Assembly (NCBI GenBank): GCA_963805985.1
Contig: CAWDWG010000003.1
Location: forward strand, 337,601 to 401,600
Direction of reading: 5' to 3'
DNA length: 64,000 nt
From: Bog-257 sp963805985
GTDB lineage: Bacteria; Acidobacteriota; Terriglobia; Terriglobales; Acidobacteriaceae
The translations under genes and the position numbers were made by a program. Below, one piece after another: positions 1-7,836 of the stretch; the first letter of the stretch is position 1, and every line of letters starts with the position of its first letter. The notes under the pieces were generated by a model, which was given only the letters and a program-made list of their open reading frames with translations, was not told the origin of the DNA and ran no database searches.

Positions 1-91
1 CGAGGCTGCTGATCCGAAATTTGATCTGGTGAGTACCAATGAGTTTATGGAGAGCCTGAGGCCGCTATCGATTTCGGAGGTGCCGCATTAA
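1..91 (+). CDS. actD: C-terminal end of ActD (ACIII membrane subunit, DUF3341), partial
   Basis: Only the last 29 codons are present, read from base 2 to the TAA at 89-91; the tail ends in ISEVPH. The acidic and hydrophobic pattern (DPKFD, then MESLRPLSISEVPH) resembles the C-terminus of DUF3341/ActD proteins. The position directly before a mono-haem lipoprotein cytochrome (actE) and an NrfD-like membrane subunit (actF) is exactly where actD sits in alternative complex III operons. The identification rests mainly on this gene order, because little of the sequence is in the window. Confidence 0.6.
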   Translation, partial: EAADPKFDLVSTNEFMESLRPLSISEVPH

Positions 92-116
92 CCGCCGAGA
101 ACAATTGGTGGAAGCG

Positions 117-228
117 CCGGACTTTAGTCCGGCGACCGTGCACACCGCTAAGAGTGGCTTTCAGCCACGGTGGGCCGGGGCTGAAGCCGGCCTTTCACGG
201 TGGCGTTTCGGCACGGCTAAAGCCGTGC
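117..228. repeat. Cluster of short palindromes between actD and actE
   Basis: Three perfect hairpin-forming palindromes lie in 112 bases: 117-132 (CCGGACT-TT-AGTCCGG), 154-168 (GTGGCT-TTC-AGCCAC) and 211-228 (GCACGGCT-AA-AGCCGTGC), with a GC-rich GGCTGAAGCC motif between the last two. All share a GGCT-(2-3 nt)-AGCC centre. The same type occurs at 32542-32555 and 35911-35928. The region is open in the actE frame, so an automated caller could extend actE through it, but it reads as a repeat element rather than protein. Confidence 0.7.
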
Positions 229-257
229 CCTTCCACCGTCAGTTAGGGACATTTTTC

Positions 258-938
258 TTGGGGGGGCGCCGTCTTACGGTTGTCCTTCTTGCCGCCTTGA
301 CTGTGTTGCTCATGGCCGGCTGCCGCCTGGACATGCAGGTGCAGCCCTATCAGCGGCCGCTGGTCGAGAGCGAGTTCTACGCCGACCATCGTTCGGAGCG
401 CCCCATCATCCCGGGCACGGTGGCGCGCGGTCATCTGGAATATGACACCTACTTCTACACCGGCAAAATCGGCAGCAACGACGGCGACTACCTGCCCTTC
501 CCGGTTACGGCGGAAGTCATGGCTCGCGGCCAGCAGCGCTTCAACATTTACTGCGCGCCCTGCCACTCCGAGGTCGGCGATGGCAACGGAATGATCGTGC
601 AGCGCGGCTTCAAGCATCCGCCCTCATATCACATCGAGCGCCTGCGGCGCGCTCCCATCGGATACTTCTTCGACGTGATGACCAACGGCTACGGCGCCAT
701 GCCGGACTACTCGCAGCAGGTTCCCGCGTCGGATCGCTGGGCGATTGCCGCTTACATTCGTGCGCTGCAGCTGAGCCAGCACGCTACCGAGGCAGACGTC
801 CCCTCCGGCCAGACGGTCGCGAGTACGCCGCCTGCGGGAGTGTTCATTGCCCCTGCCTACGACACGCAGGGCGCGACCAGCGCCATCGCAACGGTTCCAG
901 CGCAACCACCGGCTGGAGGAGGCGAGCAGAAGCAATGA
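258..938 (+). CDS. actE: ActE, mono-haem cytochrome c lipoprotein of alternative complex III
   Basis: Periplasm-facing cytochrome c subunit of the menaquinol:electron-acceptor oxidoreductase ACIII, which replaces the bc1 complex. The predicted mature protein begins at Cys22 in a lipobox (LMAGC) after a hydrophobic signal, so it should be a membrane-anchored lipoprotein. Haem-binding motif CAPCH is at residues 99-103, with candidate Met axial ligands in the following 100 residues (for example GYGAMPDY). I place the start at the TTG at 258, preceded by AGGGA at 245-249. The open frame extends upstream to 105, but that part translates a palindromic repeat cluster and would bury the signal peptide. 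It overlaps actF by 4 bases (ATGA). Family: ActE; 226 residues is normal. Confidence 0.85.
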   Translation: MGGRRLTVVLLAALTVLLMAGCRLDMQVQPYQRPLVESEFYADHRSERPIIPGTVARGHLEYDTYFYTGKIGSNDGDYLPFPVTAEVMARGQQRFNIYCAPCHSEVGDGNGMIVQRGFKHPPSYHIERLRRAPIGYFFDVMTNGYGAMPDYSQQVPASDRWAIAAYIRALQLSQHATEADVPSGQTVASTPPAGVFIAPAYDTQGATSAIATVPAQPPAGGGEQKQ

Positions 939-2122
939 GCAGCCAAACTGTACGCCTCAATGCGGCTGATTTTGCGGTGCCTCCCGATACCCCGCGCTGG
1001 CAGAGCCGTTCGCTCATCGTCGGGCTCGCCGGAGTTGTCTTCTGCGTGATTGCCGCAATCTTCGGCATGAAAGATTTCCTGCGCGGCTATCTCATCGCCT
1101 ACATGTTCTGCCTGGGCTTAACGCTGGGCTGCATGGCGCTGCTGATGGTGCAATACCTCACCGGAGGCTTTGCGGCGTTGAGCGTCCGGCGGGTGCTGGA
1201 AGCGGCGACGAAGAATCTGCCGCTAATGTTCATCCTCTTTATCCCAATCGCAGTCCTGCGGCTGGATCTGTATGCGTGGATGTCGAATCCTTCGCTAACT
1301 CACGAAAACGGCTGGTACCTGACGCAGAGCAAGTGGTTCATCCGCTGGATTATCTATTTCGCTATCTGGATGTGGTTGGGCTTCACGCTTTGCAAGCGCG
1401 GCGACACGCAGGATAAGCCCAGCGGCACACAGCCTCGCTTCCAGGGGTTGTCCGGAATCGGTCTTGTGCTTTACGCGCTGAGCATTTCGTTCGCGTCGGT
1501 CGATTGGGTGATGTCGCTCGATCCGCACTGGGGCTCGACCATCTACGGCCTCATCTTTCTCGCAGGCCAGGGACTGTCGGCGCTGTGCTTCTGCATCATC
1601 ATTTTGACGGTGCTGACGCGCTACCGTCCTTATAGCGAGATCATCAAGCCGACGCAGTTTCACGATCTCGGCAAGCTGACGCTGGCCTTCGTGATGCTAT
1701 TTGCGTACTTCTCGTTCTCGCAGTGGCTCATCATCTGGTCGGGAAATCTGCCGGACGAGATCAGCTGGTTTCTGAATCGCATCCGCGGCGGCTGGGGCTA
1801 CATCATTTTGGCGATCGTTGCGTTCCACTTCGCGCTGCCTTTCGCGCTGCTGCTCTCGCGCGAGCGTAAACGTGCCGGCCGTCGTTTGATCAACCTGGCG
1901 ATTTTCATCTTGTTTATGCGCCTGGTGGACATCTACTGGTACGTCGTGCCGAACTTCCCCGACGCGAAGCTGTTCAGCATCTGGTATCTGGCGGGGCCGC
2001 TCGCCCTCATCGGCTTCTGGTTGGCGACGTTCTTCTACAACTTCCGGCAGCGGCCGCTGTTGCCGCTTTACGAGCCGCAGATCGAAAACTTCCTGCACCA
2101 GGGATCGGGACATGGCCACTAA
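935..2122 (+). CDS. actF: ActF, quinol-oxidising membrane subunit of alternative complex III
   Basis: Polytopic membrane protein of 395 residues with about ten hydrophobic helices, starting at ATG 935 translationally coupled to actE. It belongs to the ActF/NrfD-related group of ACIII integral membrane subunits, which with ActC forms the quinol and proton-translocation part of the complex. Helices with charged or aromatic residues such as SVDWVMSLDPHW and WSGNLPDEISWFLNR are typical of the family. Its C-terminal tail is soluble and overlaps the next gene by 11 bases. Identification rests on gene order plus overall sequence character. Confidence 0.85.
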   Translation: MSSQTVRLNAADFAVPPDTPRWQSRSLIVGLAGVVFCVIAAIFGMKDFLRGYLIAYMFCLGLTLGCMALLMVQYLTGGFAALSVRRVLEAATKNLPLMFILFIPIAVLRLDLYAWMSNPSLTHENGWYLTQSKWFIRWIIYFAIWMWLGFTLCKRGDTQDKPSGTQPRFQGLSGIGLVLYALSISFASVDWVMSLDPHWGSTIYGLIFLAGQGLSALCFCIIILTVLTRYRPYSEIIKPTQFHDLGKLTLAFVMLFAYFSFSQWLIIWSGNLPDEISWFLNRIRGGWGYIILAIVAFHFALPFALLLSRERKRAGRRLINLAIFILFMRLVDIYWYVVPNFPDAKLFSIWYLAGPLALIGFWLATFFYNFRQRPLLPLYEPQIENFLHQGSGHGH

Positions 2123-2717
2123 CGACACACATTACGATCCTTTGCGCAATCCGCAGGTGGATTACGAACGCAGCGACCTTAGCGCGCGTGGCATCGTCCT
2201 GTTCCTGGTCGGACTGTTCGTCGCCGGCTTCTTCATCGAGCTGGTGCTGTGGGGAATGTTCCACTTCATGGCGCGCACCGAGGCGCTGTTCCCGCAGCCG
2301 CAGGTGAACCCCATGCTGCAAGCCGAGCAGGCGAAGAAGGCTCCGCCTGCGACCGGCACGCGTTCGGTCCTGCAGAATGCGCCGGCGGTGAATCTCAACG
2401 TCTTCCCCGAGCCGCGCCTGCAGACCAATGACGCGGGCGAGATGAGGCAGTTTGTCGACTCCGAGCAGGCCCTGCTGAATGCCAAGCAGCCGTTCGCCGA
2501 TCCGAGCGGGGCGATTCATATTCCGATTTCGCTGGCGATGCAGGAGATTGTGGACCGGGGATTGCCGGTGCGGCCCAATGCGCCTCCACCGGAGATCAAT
2601 ACGCAAACCGCCGCCGGCAATACGAAGATGCTGGATATGCAGCCCGGCCCGCTGGGACCAGCGGCGTCAGCGGGTAATACGAATAAGCCGGCTGGCGGAG
2701 GACAAAGCCAGCAGTGA
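2112..2717 (+). CDS. Single-TM periplasmic linker protein between ACIII and caa3 oxidase genes
   Basis: 201 residues: a short cytoplasmic N-terminus, one transmembrane helix at about residues 28-50 (GIVLFLVGLFVAGFFIELVLWG), then a proline/alanine-rich extracytoplasmic region. A conserved-looking block near residues 130-155 (IHIPISLAMQEIVDRGLP) resembles a motif found in small proteins encoded between ACIII and oxidase genes. The tail is low-complexity (Gly, Asn, Gln, Pro). It starts inside the end of actF (11-base overlap), so it is co-translated with ACIII. No enzymatic motif is visible. Likely a structural or assembly factor of the respiratory complex (ActG-like position); function is inferred from context only. 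Confidence 0.7.
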   Translation: MATNDTHYDPLRNPQVDYERSDLSARGIVLFLVGLFVAGFFIELVLWGMFHFMARTEALFPQPQVNPMLQAEQAKKAPPATGTRSVLQNAPAVNLNVFPEPRLQTNDAGEMRQFVDSEQALLNAKQPFADPSGAIHIPISLAMQEIVDRGLPVRPNAPPPEINTQTAAGNTKMLDMQPGPLGPAASAGNTNKPAGGGQSQQ

Positions 2718-3075
2718 AGTACGGGAGACGTTAGAGCTTCCCCGGCTGTGACTGGGGTTCACGAGCCGAGCGAGGGAATCGCTGATGGGCTTAGTCGTGA
2801 GAACTGACGTTTACCTGGTCGTGAGACTGACGTTCGAACTTGACACGAGAGCGGTTTCCTCTCGGCGTGAAAGTGGGACTGCCAGGAATCGAGCGCCGAA
2901 GGCACGGAAGATCATAGCCCAGCGCTTCAGCGCCGGGTAGGTGTGAATGAGATGCCGAGTCCCTTTAGGGGCGGCAGATGAATAGCCAGCCTGAGCCGCG
3001 TGACGGAAAGTATGTCCCTCCGCTCGGGCTGAAACCCTCGGTCGGGATGACACGAATTGAATTGGATGTAACGCT
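2718..3075. other. Intergenic region with dispersed repeats
   Basis: No convincing gene. It holds a 24-bp-spaced direct repeat (GTCGTGAGA(A)CTGACGTT at 2794 and 2818), a minus-strand copy of the palindrome family seen at 22021 (core 2918-2937), and a CTCGG(TC)GGGATGACA-type sequence near 3024-3052. Open frames here (for example one ending in YPALKRWA on the minus strand) are repeat translations. Confidence 0.7.
2918..2937 (-). repeat. Dispersed palindromic repeat, copy 1 (CCCAGCGCT family)
   Basis: Core CCCAGCGCTTCAGCGCCGGG, an imperfect inverted repeat. Read on the minus strand, the surrounding 100 bases (a 'cctaaagggactc...cggcgctgaagcgctgggctat' arrangement) match the copy around 22021-22040 in order and spacing. 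This points to one dispersed element rather than chance similarity. Confidence 0.7.
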
Positions 3076-3942
3076 GTGAAAACTTTTGTACAACTCGGAA
3101 TACTGCTGCTGGTCGCGACCTTTGCTGTCGCGCAGCCGCCGTCGTCCTTCCAGGACAAGGCAACACAGCCGGCCTCGCAGGTTGCTCCCGCGGACCTCGC
3201 GAATGTCGGCATCGATCAGCGGCTCAATCAGCAGGTTCCGCTGGATCTCGAATTCAAAGACGAGACCGGCAAGACCGTAAAGCTCGGCGACTACTTCCAG
3301 TCCCGCAAGCCGGTAATTCTGAACCTTGTTTATTACACCTGCCCAATGCTCTGCGGCGAAGAATTGATAGGCGAAGCCAGTGCCCTCAGCATGCTGAAGT
3401 TCACGCCGGGCAAGGACTACGAGATCGTCTCCGTCAGCTTCGATCCTGACGAGACGTCGAACGATGCGACTGCGGCCAAGAAAACTTACATCGCTCGCAT
3501 CAATGAGCATCTCGATCCTAAGACCGACGGCAGCGGCTGGCACTTCCTGACCGGCGCGCAGCCGCAGATCAAGCAGCTCGCGGATGCGGTCGGCTTTCAC
3601 TACCGCCGCGATCCCCGGACCAGGCAGTTCATCCATGCCACGGCGATCATGATTGTCACGCCGGCAGGGAAGATCGCTCAGTACTATTACGGCGTCGAGT
3701 ATTCGCCCAAGGACATTCGGCTGGGCTTGATCGAGGCGTCGCGCGGCAACATCGGCAACGTAGTCGATGAGGTGCTGCTGTACTGCTATCACTACGATCC
3801 CCAGACCGGGCGCTACGGCGCGGTGGTCACCAACATTATGCGTTTGGCCGGAGCGGCCACCATGCTGATTCTCGGCGGATTTCTCATCGTGATGTTCCGC
3901 CGCGATAAGCACGACGGCAAGAACAAAACAGGACGGGCCTGA
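3076..3942 (+). CDS. SCO1/SenC-type copper chaperone for CuA assembly
   Basis: Thioredoxin-fold copper-binding protein that metallates the CuA centre of cytochrome oxidase subunit II. Signal peptide at residues 1-20 (start GTG 3076, LLLVATFAVAQ). The copper site is visible: CPMLC at residues 89-93 and His187 in FIHATAIM. Unlike typical soluble or N-anchored SCO proteins, it has a C-terminal transmembrane helix (about residues 255-277, MLILGGFLIVMFRR), giving 288 residues. It stands 5 bases upstream of coxB, consistent with a role on that subunit. No strong ribosome-binding site precedes the GTG, so the exact start is less certain. Confidence 0.9.
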   Translation: MKTFVQLGILLLVATFAVAQPPSSFQDKATQPASQVAPADLANVGIDQRLNQQVPLDLEFKDETGKTVKLGDYFQSRKPVILNLVYYTCPMLCGEELIGEASALSMLKFTPGKDYEIVSVSFDPDETSNDATAAKKTYIARINEHLDPKTDGSGWHFLTGAQPQIKQLADAVGFHYRRDPRTRQFIHATAIMIVTPAGKIAQYYYGVEYSPKDIRLGLIEASRGNIGNVVDEVLLYCYHYDPQTGRYGAVVTNIMRLAGAATMLILGGFLIVMFRRDKHDGKNKTGRA

Positions 3943-3947
3943 TCGAT

Positions 3948-4919
3948 ATGTGGAAGAACTTCCCACTCTTTCCTGAGCGTGCCTCGTCATTGGCATGGCA
4001 GGTGGACGGACTTTATTTCTTGCTGATCGCGGTGTCGGCGTTCTTCACGCTGGCTATCTTCCTGTTGATCCTTATCTTCGCCGTGAAGTATCGCCGCTCG
4101 GCCCATCCGCATCCCGTCCCGATCGAAGGCTCACTAGCGCTGGAGTTGGCGTGGACGCTGATCCCCCTGGGCATGTGCATGGTCTTCTTCGCCTGGGGAT
4201 CGCTGATTTATTTCCAGGAAGCGCGTCCGCCGCAGGGCGCAATGGAGATTTACACCGTCGGCAAGCAATGGATGTGGAAGTTTCAGCACGAGACCGGACA
4301 GCGTGAGATCAATCAGCTGCACTTGCCGGTGAACGCCGATGTCCGCATGATCATGAGCTCGCAGGATGTGATCCACGACTTCTTCGTGCCGGCATTTCGC
4401 ATCAAGCAGGATGTCCTTCCCGGACGATTCACCGAGACCTGGTTCCACACTACCAAGGTCGGCACCTATCATCTGTTCTGCGCGCAATATTGCGGAACCG
4501 ACCACTCCGGCATGATCGGCCAGGTCATTGTGATGGAACCCACTGCTTACCAGGCGTGGCTTGCCAGCGGCGGAGGTACGGGCAGCATGGCGGCAAACGG
4601 ACAGCAGCTTTTCAGCCAGTTGGGTTGCGGGACCTGCCACCGTTTCGACACTCAAGGCCGCGGCCCGAATCTGGCCGGCTTATATAACAAGAAGGTCATG
4701 CTGGACGATGGCCGCACCGTGGTGGCTGACGAAAATTATCTGCGCGAATCGATCCTGAATCCGGGCGTGAAGATCGTCTCCGGATTCAAGCCGATCATGC
4801 CCAGCTATCAAGGGCAGGTTTCGGAGGAAAGTTTGATGGCGCTGGTGGCTTACATCAAGTCGCTGTCGCAACCGCAACCGAACCAGGCGGCCGCCATTCC
4901 GACGTCGGCCGCGCAGTGA
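3948..4919 (+). CDS. coxB: Cytochrome c oxidase subunit II with fused cytochrome c (caa3 type)
   Basis: Receives electrons and passes them to subunit I. Two N-terminal transmembrane helices (about residues 20-45 and 62-85), then the cupredoxin domain with the CuA motif CAQYCGTDHSGM (Cys178, Cys182 and downstream His and Met). A C-terminal class I cytochrome c domain follows, with CGTCH at residues 227-231 and candidate Met ligand in PIMPSYQG. The fused haem domain makes this a caa3 oxidase that can accept electrons directly from ACIII. Starts at ATG 3948, 5 bases after the SCO gene; 323 residues. Confidence 0.95.
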   Translation: MWKNFPLFPERASSLAWQVDGLYFLLIAVSAFFTLAIFLLILIFAVKYRRSAHPHPVPIEGSLALELAWTLIPLGMCMVFFAWGSLIYFQEARPPQGAMEIYTVGKQWMWKFQHETGQREINQLHLPVNADVRMIMSSQDVIHDFFVPAFRIKQDVLPGRFTETWFHTTKVGTYHLFCAQYCGTDHSGMIGQVIVMEPTAYQAWLASGGGTGSMAANGQQLFSQLGCGTCHRFDTQGRGPNLAGLYNKKVMLDDGRTVVADENYLRESILNPGVKIVSGFKPIMPSYQGQVSEESLMALVAYIKSLSQPQPNQAAAIPTSAAQ

Positions 4920-4954
4920 CATGCAAGAAGGCTTAGGACCCGAAGGTGTCTGAC

Positions 4955-6586
4955 ATGGCAACCGCTGTACAAACCGTCGAAACCGAGAATTACCTCAATT
5001 CGAACTACGGCATCAAGTCGTGGCTGCTGACGACAGACCACAAACGTATCGCGATGCTCTACCTGGTCTCGATCACGGCCATGTTCTGGATTGGCGGCTT
5101 CTTCGCCATGCTCATCCGCCTGGAATTGCTGACCCCGGCGGGCGACCTGGTGTCGTCGGACACCTACAACAAGCTGTTCACCATGCACGGCATCATCATG
5201 GTGTTCTTCTTCCTGATTCCGTCGGTGCCGGCGGTAATCGGGAACTTCGTAATTCCCCTGATGGTGGGCGCCAAAGATCTGGCTTTCCCGCGCGTGAACC
5301 TGCTGAGCTGGTACATCTACATGCTGGGCGCGATCACCGCACTGACCGCGATGGTGACCGGCGGCGTCGATACTGGCTGGACCTTCTACACGCCCTTCAG
5401 CACGACCTACTCGAACACTCACGTCATTGGCGCAGCGGTCGGCATCTTCATCACCGGGTTCTCGTCGATCCTGACCGGACTCAACTTCATTGTCACCATT
5501 CACCGCATGCGCGCGCCCGGCCTGACGTGGCGGCGTTTGCCTCTGTTCTGCTGGTCGAATTATGCGGCCGCGCTGATTATGGTGCTGGGCACGCCGGTCA
5601 TCGCCATCACGCTGCTGCTGGTGGCCTTCGAGCGCGCCTTCAACATCGGCGTCTTCAATCCGCAACTCGGCGGCGATCCGCTTCTGTTTCAGCATCTGTT
5701 CTGGTTCTACTCGCACCCAGCTGTCTACATCATGATTTTGCCGGGCATGGGCGTGATCAGCGAGGTTGTTACTTGCTTCTCGCGCAAGCGCGCCTTCGGC
5801 TATGAGTTCGTGGCGCTGGCCTCGATCGCGATCGCGGTCCTCGGCTTTGTAGTGTGGGCGCACCACATGTTTGTTGCCGGCATCTCGGTCTATGCTGCGC
5901 TGGTCTTTTCGCTGCTCAGTTACTTTGTCGCCATTCCGTCGGCGGTGAAAGTCTTCAACTGGACAGCCACCATGTATAAAGGCTCGATCCGCTACGAGAC
6001 CCCGATGCTCTACGCCTTCGGCTTCATCGGACTGTTCACCGTCGGCGGCTTGACCGGCATCTTCCTGGCGTCCCTCGGGCTCGATGTGCATGTCCACGAC
6101 ACCTACTTCATCGTGGCCCACTTCCACTATGTGATGGTGGGCGGGATGGTGATGGCCTACATGGCCGGCCTGCACTTCTGGTGGCCCAAGATCAGCGGGC
6201 GAATGTATCCCGAGGCGTGGGCGAAGCTGTCAGCGCTGCTGGTGTTCGTCGGCTTCAACACCACCTTCTTTCCGCAATTCATCCTCGGCTACATGGGCAT
6301 GCCGCGCCGCTATCACGCGTATCCGCCGGAGTTCCAGGTGCTGAACGTGCTGTCGACTGCCGGCGCATCAATTCTCGCGGTTGGCTACGTGCTGCCGATG
6401 ATCTACTTCCTGTGGTCGCTGCGCTACGGTGAAATAGCGCCGCCGAATCCGTGGAACGCCGTCGGACTGGAGTGGATGACGCCCTCTCCGCCGCCCACGC
6501 ATAACTTCGACGAGACGCCGATCGTGACGTGGGAAGCCTACGACTACGAGCATCAGCCGCAAGAGGAGGTCACCGTTGGCCACTAG
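4955..6586 (+). CDS. coxA: Cytochrome c oxidase subunit I (haem-copper oxidase, type A2)
   Basis: Catalytic oxygen-reducing, proton-pumping subunit with twelve helices. Visible ligands: the CuB/cross-linked His-Tyr motif SHPAVYI, the two CuB histidines in WAHHMF, and the haem ligands in HDTYFIVAHFHYV. K-channel lysine is retained (AIPSAVKVFNW), with the usual TG replaced by SA. The D-channel Asp is retained in GAKDLAFP. The helix VI glutamate of A1 enzymes is replaced by YS-HPAVYI, the signature of A2 oxidases. I start at ATG 4955 with GAAGG at 4942-4946; a GTG at 4946 is in frame but overlaps that site. Overlaps coxC by 11 bases. Confidence 0.95.
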   Translation: MATAVQTVETENYLNSNYGIKSWLLTTDHKRIAMLYLVSITAMFWIGGFFAMLIRLELLTPAGDLVSSDTYNKLFTMHGIIMVFFFLIPSVPAVIGNFVIPLMVGAKDLAFPRVNLLSWYIYMLGAITALTAMVTGGVDTGWTFYTPFSTTYSNTHVIGAAVGIFITGFSSILTGLNFIVTIHRMRAPGLTWRRLPLFCWSNYAAALIMVLGTPVIAITLLLVAFERAFNIGVFNPQLGGDPLLFQHLFWFYSHPAVYIMILPGMGVISEVVTCFSRKRAFGYEFVALASIAIAVLGFVVWAHHMFVAGISVYAALVFSLLSYFVAIPSAVKVFNWTATMYKGSIRYETPMLYAFGFIGLFTVGGLTGIFLASLGLDVHVHDTYFIVAHFHYVMVGGMVMAYMAGLHFWWPKISGRMYPEAWAKLSALLVFVGFNTTFFPQFILGYMGMPRRYHAYPPEFQVLNVLSTAGASILAVGYVLPMIYFLWSLRYGEIAPPNPWNAVGLEWMTPSPPPTHNFDETPIVTWEAYDYEHQPQEEVTVGH

Positions 6587-7268
6587 CGATATGGATCTCC
6601 AGGTCGCTGAGCACGCGCTGCAGCACCACTTCGCCGACATGGAGCAGCAGCAGGAAACCTCCACCTTCGGCATGTGGATGTTCCTGCTGACGGAGATCAT
6701 GTTCTTCGGCGGGCTGTTCTGCGCGTATCTGGTCTACCGCTCCTCGTATTACGAGGCGTTTGTGCAAGGCAGCCAGAAGATGAACATCACGCTGGGGGCG
6801 ACCAACACGGCGGTGCTGATCTGTAGCTCGCTGACCATGGCGCTCGGGGTTCGCGCGGCGCAGACCGGCAAGAAGAAGCTAATGGTCGTTCTGCTGCTGC
6901 TCACGATTCTGTTTGGTCTGGGCTTTCTCGGTATCAAGGGCGTGGAGTATCACGAGCACTGGGAGAATCACGAGTTCCCCGGTCCGAATTTCCACTTCCA
7001 GACGATCGACAAAACACCTCCCGTCGATGCGCAGCACACGGAGATTTACTTCTCGCTCTATTGGGCGATGACCGGATTGCACGCGCTGCACATGGTGATC
7101 GGAGTCGGCCTGGTCACGTGGATCATCATCGCTGGCTTAGGGGGTGCCTTCACGCCGGCATATTTCACTCCAGTTGAAGTCGTCGGGCTGTATTGGCACT
7201 TCGTCGATCTGGTTTGGATTTATTTATTCCCGCTTCTTTATCTGATCAGCAAGAAGCATGGTGGCTAA
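6576..7268 (+). CDS. coxC: Cytochrome c oxidase subunit III
   Basis: Seven-helix structural subunit that stabilises subunit I. Typical features are visible: FGMWMFLLTEIMFFGGLF near the N-terminus, GVEYHEHW in the middle and YWHFVDLVWIYLFPLLYL at the end. Start is the TTG at 6576, six bases after a very strong AGAGGAGG at 6562-6569; the first ATG (6591) would be too far from it. The gene begins 11 bases inside the end of coxA, so translation is coupled. 230 residues. Confidence 0.93.
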   Translation: MATSDMDLQVAEHALQHHFADMEQQQETSTFGMWMFLLTEIMFFGGLFCAYLVYRSSYYEAFVQGSQKMNITLGATNTAVLICSSLTMALGVRAAQTGKKKLMVVLLLLTILFGLGFLGIKGVEYHEHWENHEFPGPNFHFQTIDKTPPVDAQHTEIYFSLYWAMTGLHALHMVIGVGLVTWIIIAGLGGAFTPAYFTPVEVVGLYWHFVDLVWIYLFPLLYLISKKHGG

Positions 7269-7273
7269 AGATT

Positions 7274-7618
7274 ATGCCTGCTCCTAACTTTCGCCCGTCC
7301 GCCAACGACGCACATATCGCACCAGAATCGCATATTGTCCCGATCGGCCTTTACTGGGCGATCTGGGCGGCGCTGATGGTGTGCACCGGGCTCACCGTAT
7401 TCGCAGCTTCGGTCGACCTTGGCATCTTTAACATCGTGGTGGCGTTGCTGATCGCCACCATCAAGGGAACGCTGGTTGTGCTCTTCTTTATGCACCTGCG
7501 CTACAGCACCAAGCTGACCATGGTGACTGTGGTAGCCGCAATCGGTTTTCTCCTCATCATGTTTTCTCTCAGCATGACCGACTACCTGACGCGCGGGTGG
7601 TCCACCACCCTGCACTGA
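7274..7618 (+). CDS. coxD: Cytochrome c oxidase subunit IV (caa3 type)
   Basis: Small three-helix membrane subunit of 114 residues. The family pattern is seen in the central helix (NIVVALLIATIKGTLVVLFFMHLRYS), where KGTLVVLFFMHLR is characteristic of prokaryotic subunit IV. Start ATG 7274 lies 5 bases after the coxC stop; an upstream open frame overlapping coxC is not likely to be used. It is the last gene of the oxidase operon. Confidence 0.9.
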   Translation: MPAPNFRPSANDAHIAPESHIVPIGLYWAIWAALMVCTGLTVFAASVDLGIFNIVVALLIATIKGTLVVLFFMHLRYSTKLTMVTVVAAIGFLLIMFSLSMTDYLTRGWSTTLH

Positions 7619-7640
7619 ACTGGGAACCCCTCACCTCGAA

Positions 7641-7696
7641 CTCCCACACTGTGGCATAAGAGTTTTTGCACGAAAATTACTACCACAATGTGGGAG
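7641..7696. promoter_or_regulatory. Inverted repeat after the oxidase operon
   Basis: CTCCCACACTGTGG (7641-7654) and CCACAATGTGGGAG (7683-7696) form a 14-bp inverted repeat with one mismatch and a 28-base spacer. It lies just after coxD. There is no T-run after the right arm, so a classical rho-independent terminator is not clear; a bidirectional terminator or an operator are both possible. Confidence 0.5.
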
Positions 7697-7745
7697 GGCG
7701 TCCGGTGCATAATCGGGTACGAGTTGCTCCTTACTTTTGCCGAGG

Positions 7746-7777
7746 TTTCATCATCCTGTAACAAAGGTGCGTGTAAC
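7746..7777 (+). promoter_or_regulatory. Degenerate PHO-box-like site upstream of phoB
   Basis: TTTCAT at 7746 and TGTAAC at 7757 are 11 bases apart; a second TGTAAC is at 7772 (15 bases on). The arrangement TTCAT-N5-TGTAAC resembles the region upstream of pstS (11521-11547). Weaker than the pstS and phoU sites. Confidence 0.4.
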
Positions 7778-7836
7778 CTACTGGTGTGATCCCTGCCTAC
7801 GACAGCTCAGCCCCTACCGTCGGCTACAATACAGCC

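Noticed and set aside
105..257. N-terminal extension of actE
   Set aside because: It is a translation of the palindrome cluster; the lipobox signal begins at TTG 258 with its own ribosome-binding site.
2811..3212. Minus-strand open frame of 133 codons overlapping the SCO gene start
   Set aside because: Contains repeat-derived peptides (YPALKRWA) also seen near 22021, and overlaps a well-supported gene.
4850..6175. Long minus-strand open frame across coxA
   Set aside because: His/Asp/Arg-rich shadow frame of a strongly conserved oxidase gene; no recognisable domain.
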